Source: Theobroma cacao
Taxonomy: Eukaryota > Streptophyta > Magnoliopsida > Malvales > Malvaceae
Assembly: GCF_000208745.1 (NCBI RefSeq)
Contig: NC_030858.1
Span: forward strand, 33,063,963-33,127,962
Reading direction: 5' to 3'
Length of the DNA stretch: 64,000 nt
Shown here: positions 20,918 to 34,500 of the stretch, piece by piece
Numbering within the stretch: the stretch's first letter is position 1
How the letters are laid out: the number at the start of each line of letters is the position of its first letter
Translations under genes and position numbers: made by a program
The notes under the pieces: model-generated
Databases searched by the model: none
Told to the model about the DNA's origin: nothing
What the model saw: only the letters and a program-made list of their open reading frames with translations

Positions 20918-21835
20918 GGCGGATCCAAGATTTTGTATGAAATGTGGCTAAAGAGTAATCACACAAAGTCGTGGATCGAATCAATGATTCAATTCAGAGT
21001 AAAAAATTAATCACTTTTGAAATAAAATTAAATTAAAATGTAAAATTTTATTAACAATTTGAATATAAGTTTGCAAATTTCTAAATATAAATAGACATAA
21101 AGTAGAAAAAAAATTAATATTAGATTTTCACATTAGGGTTTTTAAGTTATGCTCAACATGCTTTCATTCTTTCAAATTCATCGATAACTAAATCCGTGTT
21201 AATGTTTTTAGTAATCACTTTGTGCTTATTTAATTTGAAAAAGTAAGAGAAGATTATTGAAAATTTTTAAATATTTTAATCATATTGTTATTTAGTTTTT
21301 CATATGAACGTATGACATATTTGCATAATTGCTTAAATCAAATCAACAGATTGTAAGAAAAATCAAAGTAAAAGATTATACTCTTCAAACAACTAAGCAA
21401 TACATCTTTTACTCTATAGGACCATAACATATTTTATACAATAATAAAAAAAAATTCTAGCAAAGTTACACTAAAAAAATAAAGGATTTTTAAGAAAAAT
21501 ACATATTATATAAGCATTTAAATCGAATCAACAGATTGTAAGAAAAATAAAAGTAAAAAATTTTACTTTGAAAGCAATTATACTCTTTAAACAGAGTTAA
21601 GCAATGCATCTTTTACTTTATAAGAAAATAAGAAAAATAATTTCAAAATTTCAATTTACTCTTGTAGTTAAGCAATCATCTTTTACTCTATAAGAAAAAA
21701 AAATAAGAAAAGTAATTTTAAAATTTGGGTTTAGTATAAGAAAAAAAGAAAAATAAATTTAAAATTTGAATCTCAAAAGATTTGAACCCAAGCCTCTAAA
21801 ATTTAAGATAAATAACTTACCACTATGCCAAACAA
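20918..21835. repeat. Dispersed repeat, possible non-autonomous element
   Basis: Begins near TAGTGGCGGATCCAAGATTT, continues with a segment similar to 1217-1310, and ends near AACCCAAGCCTCTAAAATTT followed by ACTTACCACTATGCC. From memory these two end signatures co-occur in a common dispersed repeat of eudicots; the class is not known to me. Internal A-rich blocks (AGAAAAATAAAAGTAAA, GCAATGCATCTTTTACT) recur two to three times. No coding sequence. Confidence 0.4.
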
Positions 21836-22281
21836 ATTCAATAAATTAAATAAGGATGACAAATTTATATATTTTTAATTTTATACTCATAAAATAGGAA
21901 AACCCCAATTAATCATGTGGCCAGATGAGAACCAAGATAGTGTACGAGTATCCTATTTTCGTCCATATCGATAGCATCCCAAAACTGAGTATACACAGCT
22001 AAAATACTATTTGTCTTGCAATATAAGACTGTTCTTTGTTTTATTATTATTTTTTTTTTGGAAATGAATTAGAAAACGAAGGAAATGATATCATCTTATC
22101 TTATTATAGGGAAGATTGTCGTTAGCATAATTAGACACAGTAAAGTAATTTAATTAAAAACAAAAATCTGCCCAAAGTGGCAACCGCCCCACTTAATGAC
22201 TTAATTAATGATGTTATTGAAAAGTAAAATGAAAACAAAAAACGAAATAATCATGTATCATGAGGCCTGCAATTGCAACAG

Positions 22282-22367
22282 TCTAATTTAAAGAAGCAAA
22301 GTGAAATGATATATCATTAATTATTCTAATCTAAAGAAGCAAAGTGAAATGATATATCATTAATTAG
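22282..22367. repeat. Two-copy tandem repeat, 43-bp unit
   Basis: Two adjacent copies of a 43-bp unit sharing AAAGAAGCAAAGTGAAATGA and TATATCATTAATTA, with only one or two differences, so the duplication looks recent. Confidence 0.9.
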
Positions 22368-25128
22368 CATTCAATGCGAAAGACATATATAGTTAAGATT
22401 TCTTAGCTTAGGTCAAATGTTAATAAAGCACCAAAAATAAATTATTGACATACTTTTTTTATTAAGGTATATTAGTGAATTGAGACGAGGAATTATTAGG
22501 ATTGTGTATTAAATAAAGCCCCACGCAGCTTTTTTTTTTTTTTTGTAATAATTAATTAGCCTCGTATAATCATATTCATTGGGCCCAAAACTCAGCCGCA
22601 AATTAGCTAAGTATTAAGGCCCACCAAGACGTGATTGAAGATTGATATATTTGTTATTTGATGATAATTACAGCAAAGACGATAAGCTTTCGGCAAGCTG
22701 ACAAATAAGGCATGAAAAAGCTCTCAAATAAATTCTTTCTATTAAAATGTTTAATTAAATTATTATAGATATATTTAATTATTAGATTTAATTAAGTCAT
22801 TAAATTTGCATCCAAAAAAAATTTAATCATTGAACCAATATTAAAGTACATCAAGATTAATTAGATATACAATTATGACATATTCCGATTTTGTTAATTT
22901 TTATTTTAATTGTTCGTAATGCGATTTTTTTCACATAAAAAAAATAACACTCTAATAAAGCATTACTCAACATATATAATGTAATTAATATATTTAAGAA
23001 GAAATCAATAAATAAACTAAATAAATAACATAAAATTAGACATAATTCACATTTGATAAAACTTGAACTTAAAACAACGCTTCATTGGCACAAAATACGA
23101 TATTTACATAGTAAAATAAATAAAGGATAATCTTACCAAAAATAAATAAAGGGAAAGTACAGTGCATGTTTTTTCCATGGATGAAGATCCTACATGAACA
23201 TTGAAAATGGTATTTGAAGTTCTCATTACGTTTTGGCTTTATCTATATTCCTCTCACAAAATTGATGTGTAAGAAAAATAATTTTCAAATATATATATTA
23301 TTTGTAATTAATTAATGTTTTGTTTGAAAATTTTGTAATTAATTCGTGTGATAAAAGAAAATTAAATAAGAAAGAGAAAACATATTTTTCAATGAACAAG
23401 TTTCATAATGAGTTGAACTCTTCATCACCCACACCATCAATAAATCCTTAGTTACCACCTTCAACTGCTAATGACCATTTTCTGTTAGTGACAAAATCAT
23501 TGTTAATTTAGTAATATGGAACATTTTCTTTCGTACTCAAAATCAAAATTCGATCTACCAATATCTTGGTCAATCTTAATTAACATGAAACTGGGACTCA
23601 AATTTATAAAACCTTTAATTATTTTGAATTTCAATCCAAAAACCACTTATAGATTCATTACAGATCTTTCAAAAGTTATTCCCAAGACTTCAAGCAAGCT
23701 CTTTGACTAATCAGCAATATAATAAATAAAAAAAAGGAACAAACAATTAATAAGATAGCATGTACTAATAAATATATTTGTTAATTGCAAAAGCAAACCT
23801 AACTATGACCTTTACTTCAGTCTATGGTTCTCTTTCCATGGATTTTATTCTAATAATTTCTTTTCTTTTTTTGAAAATAATATACTAATAATTCTAATAA
23901 CAACAAGTTGCTCATTACAAAATTGGACGAAATTACCAAGTATATAGTACAAATGATATATTATACATACATTTCATAGTAATTTAAAATGGTTATAAAT
24001 TTATAAGTCAAATGATCTTTTTAAATTTAATTTTAGTCAGTGATGATTTGACATATATATATAGATATAGATATATAGTTAATGCTCACGTTGAATATAT
24101 TTTATTACAAGTTAGTTATGGAAATATTGTTTTGTTCTTATCCAAAATTAAAGGAAAAGTAGTATAAATCTTAATTATAAGACATTTTATCTCTCAAACT
24201 ACGTATTAATCTTAAAAAAAGTTGTTTATCAACATACTCTGAATATTCATAGTTGCAGATCCGACGCTGACACTAATTGAAAAGGCTTAAGATAGAAGAA
24301 ATGAAATTAGGTTTTAGTATGTAGTGCCAACTATTAAATGTAATTAGTAAAAAGGTAGTATACATCAACCACTTTATACATTTATCAACAGTTTCAAATA
24401 ATAAAAAAGAAAGAAAGAAAGAAAGAAAAAGATAAAGTGGGCATTAGAAAAGAAAATGGACAAACATACATTTTCATACCTGTAGTTCTCACATTGACAC
24501 TAATCAAAAATCATTAGCTAATCAAATAAGATTAGTACTTTAACAGCTTTTCAAAAAAAAAAAAGATTAGTACTTTAACAAACCTTTTTAATACACACAA
24601 TTGGAATGCATGGTTTTCTACAATGTGGGACATCTCAAAAAATGATATGACACCCATCCAATAAATTTCTCAAGGAACACGTGTCAGATCCATAAAATCT
24701 TAGGCTTTGGGCCAAAAAAATGTATAAATGATTTTTTTTTTGGTGTGTAATTTGTCATATGTGAAGACAGAATGAAGATGCACAATCCAAATTGGATTTA
24801 GGAAAACAAAACATATTAATTGGCAATGTCTCTATGGTCAAGATTCTCATGCTTGGTTGTCTCATCGTGGCTTATCTCTTCTCCAAATACATTTCTGCTT
24901 TATGGCTTTGAGTCAAATCATCCCCCTTGAAGATGTGAAAATGTGGAAGAGAAGGGGGGGGAGGGTGGTGGAGCACTTCCACACTTAGCCAATTTTCCAC
25001 TCAAAAATACAATAGAAAGTGAACAAGTTTGTGTGGAAAAAAACAACCTTATAAAGTGTTGCAATTGCAATTTAGATCATGGAGTGAGTTTGGTAATCTT
25101 TTGTGGGTCATTGCCATTTCACTTTGGA

Positions 25129-25145
25129 CCCCCCCCCCCCCCCCC
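25129..25145. repeat. Homopolymer run of 17 C
   Basis: Seventeen consecutive C residues. A G-rich tract on the same strand lies about 170 bp upstream (24950-24970). Confidence 0.95.
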
Positions 25146-28100
25146 TTTCCCTCTTCTGGGTTTTGGTCAAGGGTGATTGGGGGCTTAGCTTTCAAATCAT
25201 TTTGGATTGATTATTAGAGCAGACAACTAAATCCAGGGGGACCAAGATTTTATTGAGGAGAAAAGAGGGCATGAACATCTACAAATTCAACAGCTTTTAC
25301 TTCTTACCTCTCGTTTTGTTTTGTGTTTTGTGTTTTTTTTCTTTTTTTGTGGTCTGCTGTTTTCTGATTCTCTCACTATTCTACTCTTAAACAGTTGGTC
25401 AAATGGTTCATTCTCAGCTTTAATTCAAAATCGAGACGATGCTAACAGCTAACAAGGTCTCCGTATCTATCTCATAGTTTAGGTTTCAATTCTTGGAGAA
25501 TGATCCATGATCGTAAATGGTTGTTTCTTTGAAGGCTTCTTTTCAAACTTTGATTCTTTAAAACTGATATCAAGAACTTTGTGACAACTTATTCATTCTA
25601 AAATTCAACCAAATTCTTTTCCATTATAGTTATATACCGATTATTAAAGTTGTTGTTGAATATTACTAATATGGTTCATATTTGATACACTCTCAATATT
25701 TAATATTTAGATATTATCACTTAGCCACAAAAGTGTCATTTCATAAATGTACAACAATAAAATTTCTAAATTTTTCCAAAATAAATATTTTTAAAATTTT
25801 GAATATTTATTTTTTAGAGTTCTCAATTTTTAAATATTGTATTTATTAATGAATTGATAAAATTGGATTCATTGATAGTATATGTGTACTATATATTGAC
25901 AATGCATCAAATATAATCCTTTGCTAATATTGGTAAATATATTGGCCTTAACAAGTAGGTCAAGGTTTAGAGTAGACTTATAGATGAATATTACAACCTA
26001 TTTTTATACAAAAATTCAGTGCAAAATTACCTTTTCACCAAATTTCTTTAGATGCTATTCATTTCCTTCATGTTGAAGGTGCCCCTCTAAACCACAAGCA
26101 AAGCCTTGTTCAGTTGGCTAAAACAGGAGACATCCCCTTTGACAATTCATCCCTAAAAGCGGCCTATGACACTAAAGTCGTATCTTGATTCAATGAAAAT
26201 GCAACTTGTTTGTCCATACTCCATACATAAGAAAGGTATGCTAACCAACTTGTTCAATAATTTTCTGTCCTTTCACTTATTTTTATACTATTGCTTGCTC
26301 CCAAATAGCCAAATTAATATAATTACATGCATTTCCAGTTGCCTCAAAGGCTGAGGAATTTATCAAAGATAATTTAAGTTTATAGCAGTCTACATGGAGT
26401 TAGATTAAAGATTGATTTACTGTGCATATGTTGGGTAATCTAGTTGATAGTAACCTCCCATATTATGTATAATTTTTACAAGACACAGACAAAAGAAAGA
26501 TTGTAGAATATAACAGATGGTTGAATTTTGGAGAAACCATCTTTTGACATGCAGTGTGAACGTAATTGATTTTCTGGAAGCACTTTTCATATAAGTGCTT
26601 AATAAGCATCCAAAAGATGCATGAACGTTTTGACTTAAGGAAGGTTGTCTCAGCTTCAGCTTGCGCACTAGCTGCCATTCACTTTATATGGACTTAAAAG
26701 GAAAACTATCAATAATGTCCTTGTCTCAATGATCACAGCTTAGAATGTGCAATTCAACTTAATCAAACACAATAGAAAGAGTTTATTCCAATTACTATCT
26801 GTTAACTTTATTATTAGCATTCCTATTTTTATGACAGAAATTGATATGTTCAATTTTTTGCAAGGCTGTTTTGTGTAAACTCTAAAAGATCGATTATTTG
26901 TATTCATCGAACATTTGTTATCTATTTAAAGATGTTTTGTGTGTGTGTATATATATATATATATTCAAAAATACTAATAGTTGATTAGCATAAAAGGAGA
27001 TGTGTATGATTGGCACGAGTAGATAGTTAAATACAACAATCAATTAGAGAAAGAAATTAACTTGTTTTAATGATAAGTGAAAATTTGCTAAAAATTTTTT
27101 CGATATTGGATTTGAGTCTCACAATGTGTGAGTTTAGTTTAATTTTACGTTGATGTCGTTTAACTAATTGATTTGTTTATAGAATATTTCTTCCATGATG
27201 TATTTTTTAATGTATATCGAGAGTTTGATTAGAGTTATAATATTTATTAGTAAATGTATTTCATAAGATTTAAAAAAAAAAAGAATTAGTGTACTACCCA
27301 AAATGATTTTATATCATGTGCATTCTCTCAGAACGCACAGAATTTGACACTTGAAAGTTAGAACATCTATGATACAATACTTTCAATAAAGGGAAAAAAA
27401 TGTTTGATCATCAAACTGTTGAGGTGAAATTTCAGGCTTCTTTTTTGGAGTAGCAGATATTTTTTTATGTTTGATTGAGTAAATCATACTCTTCCCTCTG
27501 CTCAAAATGAATGCAATTCAAAGGATTCTCAGTCAAAAAAACCAATATTTTAGTGCCAAACAAGGAACACATTCATATGCCTTTGAGTAGGAATCTTTTT
27601 AACCCATTTCCCCACAAAAATTACTTCTACTATAACATAAAATATACTGATTGCTGTGAGAGATGAAATAAAGTGACAGAGCAAAAAAAGAAACACACAG
27701 CCAGCCTCATGTGTCTCCAACTAGTGCTCCATCTTTTTATGTCATCCTCCCAATTTCTTTATTTGCTCAATTCACCAGCTTTTTTCTTATTTGTCTATGG
27801 CCCACACATAATCAACACAACCCTTGATTTTGCAGGATCAGCAATTGGCTTCTTTAATCAAGGGTTGAGAGGACATCGTAAAGGGTAAATTGTACTTGCT
27901 CTGCCATATCTACCGCTGGCCTAACAAGCAACCCACCCACCGATATTGCATAATTAATTAAGTGCTTAATATTTTAATTAAGCTTTTAATAAAAAATTAT
28001 TAAAAGCAACAGTATAGAATAGAAGCATCACAAGTACACAACCACCCAAGGAGTAATTTTTTTGAGTTTTTTAATTTATTAATTTTAAAAACAAATAATT

Positions 28101-31100
28101 CCTTAATATGCCATTTTAATGAAAAGATTAAGACAATAACTGGCATGTCAACCAAGCCAAACATAAAGAACTTCCTACAAAGAGCAAGAAAAGAATAGAA
28201 CACATCAGCAAAAGAATTATAAAACCATATCTGTGAAAGAATTTTAATATTGTTGTTTTGAATTGCCTTGGATTTAATTAAATAAGTGGAAATGTCTGTT
28301 AAGTTGTACAAAGACTACAAGAATCAAGAAAGAATTATGAGATAAAGTAGGAGAACAATGAAAATATTATAAGCAATTAATCTTATCATATATTTTTTTA
28401 ATCGAAGTAGGCTAAAATGTTAGGTTATAGGTACATGATGAACCCACTTTGATTGTAGCATGAAAGGCACATAATCATCAGTTATATTGCCAAGACAATG
28501 TGAAGGCCATGAATCCAATGGAGCCAAAGGGTTAGAGAAGGTTTTGGTTTCCCAAGTAAATTAGAAGCAATCAAAAGTGCCTACTTTTTTTCCGGGGAGA
28601 TGGCTGGAAAGGTTATGGGCTCAACACAGTGCATGGCTATTCCTTGTTGCGGGGTTATAGCTTGGAATTATTTACCTAGCTAATTAGCTTTGCTCACTTT
28701 TTCACTCAAAATACTAACCAAGGAGAAAGCAGTAGATTTTTCTTCTTCTCCTTTTTCACTTTAGGACTCAAGAGGTTATTGGCTCAAAATTTGTAGAACT
28801 TAGGGGGATGAGGTGAACCTTGAATTTTAATGACATAATTGGGCTGCATGCTCCAAGACATCGAGCGACTACAAGGTTAGGGTAAATTCTTATATGCAGG
28901 ATTTGATTGTTCAATTAAAATAAAACATTGCGATAGTCCTTGCAATATTCAGGTAATATGATTTTTGTCCGATGTTTTGAGTATTAAAATAAAAAAATTC
29001 AATCCAATATGAATAAACGACATGCTCCAACACCCATTACAATTATTATAACATAATCCATTATTATAACGTAGAGACTACAAGAGTAGAGTAAATTCTT
29101 GTATTTAGAAGTTATCCAAAAATATAACATAGTCAATTTTTTTTATATATAAAGACCCATTACAATTATTAACGATTATTTATGCTCACTAACTTGGGGT
29201 TTCAGCCAAAAAATTAAAATATGTATATATATTGATGCTAATATCCACATAAAATGTATAATGTTAAATCAAGTCCTTTTGGCATTGAGAATCGAGTGAA
29301 TACCCCAGCTTCCCTTTAGTTATATCCTATTTTATGCTCGAATCATTCCTCCTTTTTTTCATCTGAGAATACCTTTTCCCCACCAAACCCAAAGGACTTG
29401 TTGGGGGCGGCAAAGGCAATTGAATCAAAGCATACAGAACTTGAAACAAGGAATCTCTTTGTCCAGGTAACTGGAGAAAAGGACTTGTCCTACGCATGTC
29501 TTAGATCAAGAGACATAATTTGCAGTTTTTACAAACTAGTTGATTCTAAAACACTGAAACATGACATGAAGATGACAATTCTTTGACTGTCGGTATCCAG
29601 AAAATGCAAGAAACCCTCCAGCTTTCGATGGTTTCCCCAAGTAAGGTTGTATATGTTCTGGGATTGCCCATTCGTTCTTTATTTACTCAACTCCAGAACA
29701 AACTTTATTTCTTTATTACAAGTGTCTCACTTCATTTTGCCAATGCGCTTTAGAAACTCTATAGTCCATCAATTTAATCTACTGCTAAAAGAAAATCATA
29801 ATTTCGGTTGTCATGTTGTAAAATCGCGACAACTTCTTTTTATCTTACCTCAAATCAACAAAAAATTCTCATGAATACAATTACATGTACATTTGCTTTT
29901 ATGACTCTCACAAATGTCAAAAGCATAGAAGTAAATGTTTTAACTTCACGCTTCAATACTTACAATATAAGACTTACTATTGAGAGTTTAAAGTCAAATT
30001 TTTAAAACGAGATTTAAGAGTTTGTTATATAATTCAATATATTTTTATAAGAAAATTATATAAATAAAATGTAACAAGGAAACTAATTTGTACTCAAAAG
30101 TTTAACCCCATAAAAAAGATTTTATAGTCTAAATATAATTAAAAAAGAATACATTAAACTCCCCATATTCTTATTTTTGGATGAATCTCCCAAGGGAGAG
30201 GAGAGGAGAGGAGGGTTATGAAAAAGAAAAATAAAAGAATGGAAAGAAAAGGGGTAAGAGAGGTAATAATAATGGAAGAAGAGTCAAATTCTTTTTGTCA
30301 TGTGCTTTTTCCCAAACTTTTTAATCATTCATCATAAGCACATTACATAGACCCCAGGGGTCCCACTGCCTGAAATCAAAAGGCATATGAACAGTCTCAT
30401 CATAGTGCTCCACCCTTCTCATCACATTTCAACCCTAATCCCGGCTAAGCTATCTAGATGTATATATTTTTATAATTATTCTGTTTTACATATGATTTGC
30501 TTAAAAACACACACACACACACGTAATTTACTTATTTTCTTTGGCATTTTGGTAATTCTCTCTAAACAAGAAGGGCGTTAAGACGAGCTTGACGTCATCT
30601 CACGCAGCGACCCGCACTCACCCATCTCATCTCTCTCTATTCAGACTCACCTACATCTCTGACTAAATAAACAAACAAAACACCTTTTCTTTTCCCTTTT
30701 TTTTTTTCTCTCTCTCTTTTCTTTTTCCTTTTTTCTTTTTATTTTTCTGGAAATTCAATTTGATAATTTATCCTAAAGGTCAGAACCCGACAAAACTCAA
30801 AACAAGTATCCTTCCATCAGTGGCATCCCCAGTAATTTCACCTAAACTCCCTGCCTATTTCTAAAAACTAACCCCCTCTTGAGTTTTATGTGGCGCACTA
30901 TAGCAGGAGAGAAGATGAACAAAGGAAAGAGAGAAGGAAAAAAACCTGAAAGTGAACACTCACAAAACTGAGAAAAAGAAAGCTCTTCCAAGTTTCAACT
31001 CGAAACAGTGACATAAAAATAAAAGAAAGAAATACCAAAATCCCTCTCAACTTATTCGTTGTTTCTGTCTATTTTTGTGGGGCTTTTCTTTTGTTGTTTT

Positions 31101-31117
31101 TTGCAACTGAAAAAAAA

Positions 31118-31168
31118 ATGGAGCAAATTTTGGCTATCTTCAAGCTTGAAGCTTGTGGCATCATCTAG
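31118..31168 (+). CDS. Upstream ORF 1 in the LHW-like leader (16 codons)
   Basis: ATG at 31118 opens a 16-residue reading (MEQILAIFKLEACGII) closed by TAG at 31166-31168, about 330 bp before the main start. It would be met first by scanning ribosomes if transcription starts upstream of it. Whether it is translated or conserved is unknown; the transcript start is not defined here. Confidence 0.4.
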   Translation: MEQILAIFKLEACGII

Positions 31169-31238
31169 GAGGAAAATATAAGCTTTTTTCTTGTTTTTCT
31201 TTGTTTAGTAGTTTTTGTTAAAGGTAAAAAAAGGGTTG

Positions 31239-31349
31239 ATGGGGAGAGGTTGCAGGAGAATGATAGCAGGGAACTTGGATCCAGAAAGAAAAAGAAGTGG
31301 TGGGTTGAGAACGAAGCAGGCTGGTAGAGGCTCTTGCAGAGGAAGTTAG
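31239..31349 (+). CDS. Upstream ORF 2 in the LHW-like leader (36 codons)
   Basis: ATG at 31239 opens a 36-residue reading rich in Arg and Gly (starts MGRGCRRMIAGN, ends AGRGSCRGS) closed by TAG at 31347-31349. It lies 150 bp upstream of the main ATG. One Arabidopsis LHW relative is recorded as having a conserved-peptide uORF; I cannot confirm that this peptide is the same one. A repressive role on LHW translation is plausible but inferred. Confidence 0.45.
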   Translation: MGRGCRRMIAGNLDPERKRSGGLRTKQAGRGSCRGS

Positions 31350-31500
31350 CTTTGCTGCTTTATTTTTTTTTCCCTTATGAATGTGGGATATTAAGTCTAA
31401 AGATTGCATTCTGAGTTGTTTTTGTTGGTTGCTTTGCCTACAACATATATACTTTTGTTGGTTGATATATATTTGAGAAGAAGGGAAAAGGAGAAGAGCT

Positions 31501-34500
31501 ATGGGCGCTTTGTTGAAAGAAGCTTTGAAGTCACTTTGTGGGGTGAGTCAGTGGTGTTATGCTGTTTTTTGGAAGATCGGCTGCCAGAATACTAAGTAAG
31601 TTCTTTTATTTTTGTTTCTACTTTGTTTTGTTTTCTTCTTCTTCTTCTTCTTCTTCTTCTTCTTCTTTTTCCTGGGATTGTTTGGTTGTGGAGAAAAATG
31701 AAGGAAAAAGAAGAGAAAGTTGGTGTTTTGTAATAGTGCTCTGCATGTTTTTGCTTTGGTCCTGGATACTCAAGTGAACTGAAGCTTCACTTAATCTGAC
31801 TTATGTTTGTTTCTTTGATTTTGCTAACAAAGTGGAAACGAAATATTTTTAGTTTTCTCTTTTTTTCCCTCCTTATTTCTGGGGTTGGATTCTATCTTTA
31901 GAATCTAGCTCTTTAGCCTGAATTTATAGTATTCTTTTTTTTTCTTGATGGGGTTAAAAAAGCGAACTTTTTTTAATTATTTTCTTGGCAACCAAACAGA
32001 GGAGATTCAACATAGATGAAATTCTTTCTTGGGTAGTACTGTTTTTGGTCTCTTGAGGTGGAAAACTTGCTTTTAGACATGTTAAAGTCTGATTGGTTAC
32101 TGTTATCTTGTAATTTTTTTTTTGATTCGTAATCTGTTGCTGCTTTTCTTTTCTGTTTTTGGACATTTATGTTTTGGTTTATTCTGTTTTGTCTTTAAGA
32201 ATCTTAGTGAAAAGTAGATTTGTATTTAAGTTTGACAAGAAACCCCTCTTTGTATTGGACCGGTCTACTGCTGAAAAATCCATTGATTCAGAATTTTGCT
32301 TTCCTTTGTTTGATTCTGTGGCCTTATTTTTGCATTTTTTTTAAATAAAGCAAAATTGCTATTTTTATCAGTAGGTGAGTAGAATCTGCTATTGCTTTTT
32401 GTCATGGTCTGTTTGGCTGCTGGAGAAAATGTAGAGAGAAGAAACAATATTAGAACTTGGACAATTCACTTTTTGTTTTAAAAAAAATTTATTGCCTCCA
32501 ATAGTATGAGATTTCTCGGAATAAAACCAACTATATACCTTCATTTCCGGTTGTCCTTTCCAGTTGTCCCTTTTGATTTATCAAAAGCACATTTGGGGAG
32601 TCATGGCTAAACTTTTGGCATTATTTGCCTGAGAAGAGTCTGTTAAGATTTAAATGATTATTGACTTCTCCATAAAAAAGAAAGAGTTTCTGCTTTCCTG
32701 GGTCTTAACAATGTATTTTACACTTTGCAGGTTACTAATCTGGGAGGAATGTTACTATGAACCCACACTGTCTGCTGTCCCTCCATGCATTGCTGGAGTT
32801 GAAAACCGTGAATTGCCATTTGGAGAGTGGGAGGGAGACTGGGGTTCAGAGACTTCCTCTCAGCTTGGGAGTCAACCATGGGATAAAGTCCATTTGCTGA
32901 TTAACAAAATGATGAATAATCGCATTAATATAGTAGGTCAAGGGTATGCTTTTGTCCATTCTCCAATTTTTAATTTCCCTATTAATATTATATTTTCAAA
33001 TTCTTTTCCTTGCTTTACTCAAATATGTTGACATTGCTTGCTGTTGTTTTTCAGCTTAGTAGGCCGAGCTGCATTTACTGGAAATCATCAGTGGATTCTT
33101 GCGAACAATTACATCACAGATACCCACCCCCCAGAGGTATATTACAAATTATAGCTTCTGAAAACAGCTACAACGGAGAGTTCTGTCTTAATTAAGAAGC
33201 ATGCTGATTGTACTGTATATGATGAATGCCTGATTCTACATCTATTAGTTTTAAGAATATCCAGTTTTCTATGCATCAAATATTAATTCTGACAAAACTT
33301 TTATTCTTCTGAGCATGAACTCTGACTAGTGGTTATGAGCTTTAGATGGGAACTAATGTGAATAGATGAAATGTTCTCCCATGAATGCTCTTTTTAGGAA
33401 AAGGGTAGAGGTGGTGGTTGTTGTTAAAGTCACAGAACTTAACATGACTTAAAGTTTTTGTGGATGCTTCTAGGTTCTAAATGAGGTGCATCTCCAATTT
33501 TCAGCTGGCATGCAGGTTTGATAACTTCTACTCTTGCTTATTATTTGGTTATTATCTGTCTGCTTCATTATTGGACTTCTATCTATTGCAGACTGTTGCA
33601 GTTATTCCTGTTCTTCCTCATGGTGTTGTTCAACTTGGTTCTTCCACATCTGTAAGTAATTTTTATTCAGTTATTCTGAGATGTGCGAGAACCATTCCAT
33701 ATGCGTCTGTCTGTTCATTTTCATAGACTTAGATGATGTTATATTTAGGGTTCATACGATACAACATAGTGTCATATCTGAGGCTAAATAAAGCAAAATC
33801 ATCGCTTTGCAGTTCTGTTTATATATTGTTGACAAGGGACTTAAATATTCCTCTACAATGGGATATTACTAGTAATGCAGCAGTTATTCTCGGATTTTGC
33901 TCCTTCCTATGCATGCTTGAATTTTTAATAAAGTCGGAGTATGTTAGTTGCCTTGAAGCTTTACTATTTACCTGTTCTTCCTTCAGATTTTGGAGAACAT
34001 GGGATTTATGAATGATGTGAAGAGTTTAATTCTGCATTTGGGATGGATCCCTGGAGCTCTTCTCTCTAACAGCTATGGAACAAGTGAATGTGTTGAGAAA
34101 ATTGGGATTCCCATTTCTTTAGGAAAGCCCATTTCAATGGATTCGGCTGGAATTTATAGGTCTACAAATTCCATGACTTCAGTTACTGAAGGCTGTAACC
34201 AACAAAGCAACTCATCTCAGGCTTCAAGGGTTATTGGTCAATCACCTTCTCTGATTAAACAGATTCAAGAAAATTCACAGGGTACTGCTTCAACAACCCA
34301 ATTGCCTGGCCTGACCCAGACTTTGGATAAATCTCATGATGATCACTGTGAATCAAAAATCTGTCCAGAGATGAAGCCAAACCTAATTTTTAAAAGTCAA
34401 ATGGACTGTGGAGTTGTTGGTGCTGAAGTGATTCCCTTAAACCCAACTTTGTGGCTGAACCCTCAAGTTTCTTTTTGCAATTCACAGTCTGGGTTCAATT

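Larger units (their letters stand above)
21836..31000. other. Gene-free intergenic stretch upstream of LHW
   Basis: Very AT-rich, with long poly(A/T) and TATATA runs. No protein family or RNA gene is recognised. Notable simple features: (GAAA)n near 24408-24430, a G-rich tract near 24950-24970, the 17-C run at 25129, a TA run near 26950, a CA run near 30508-30522 and a CT-rich tract from 30683 to 30735 that leads into the presumed LHW transcription start region. A reading at 29398-29586 looks protein-like but matches nothing I recognise. Confidence 0.5.

Noticed and set aside
24943..25217. Gly/Pro-rich ORFs across the poly-C run
   Set aside because: The composition comes from the G and C homopolymers; no family signature.
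29398..29586. 62-residue protein-like reading
   Set aside because: Looks less AT-biased than its surroundings but matches no family I know and has no supporting exons; could be a worn gene fragment.
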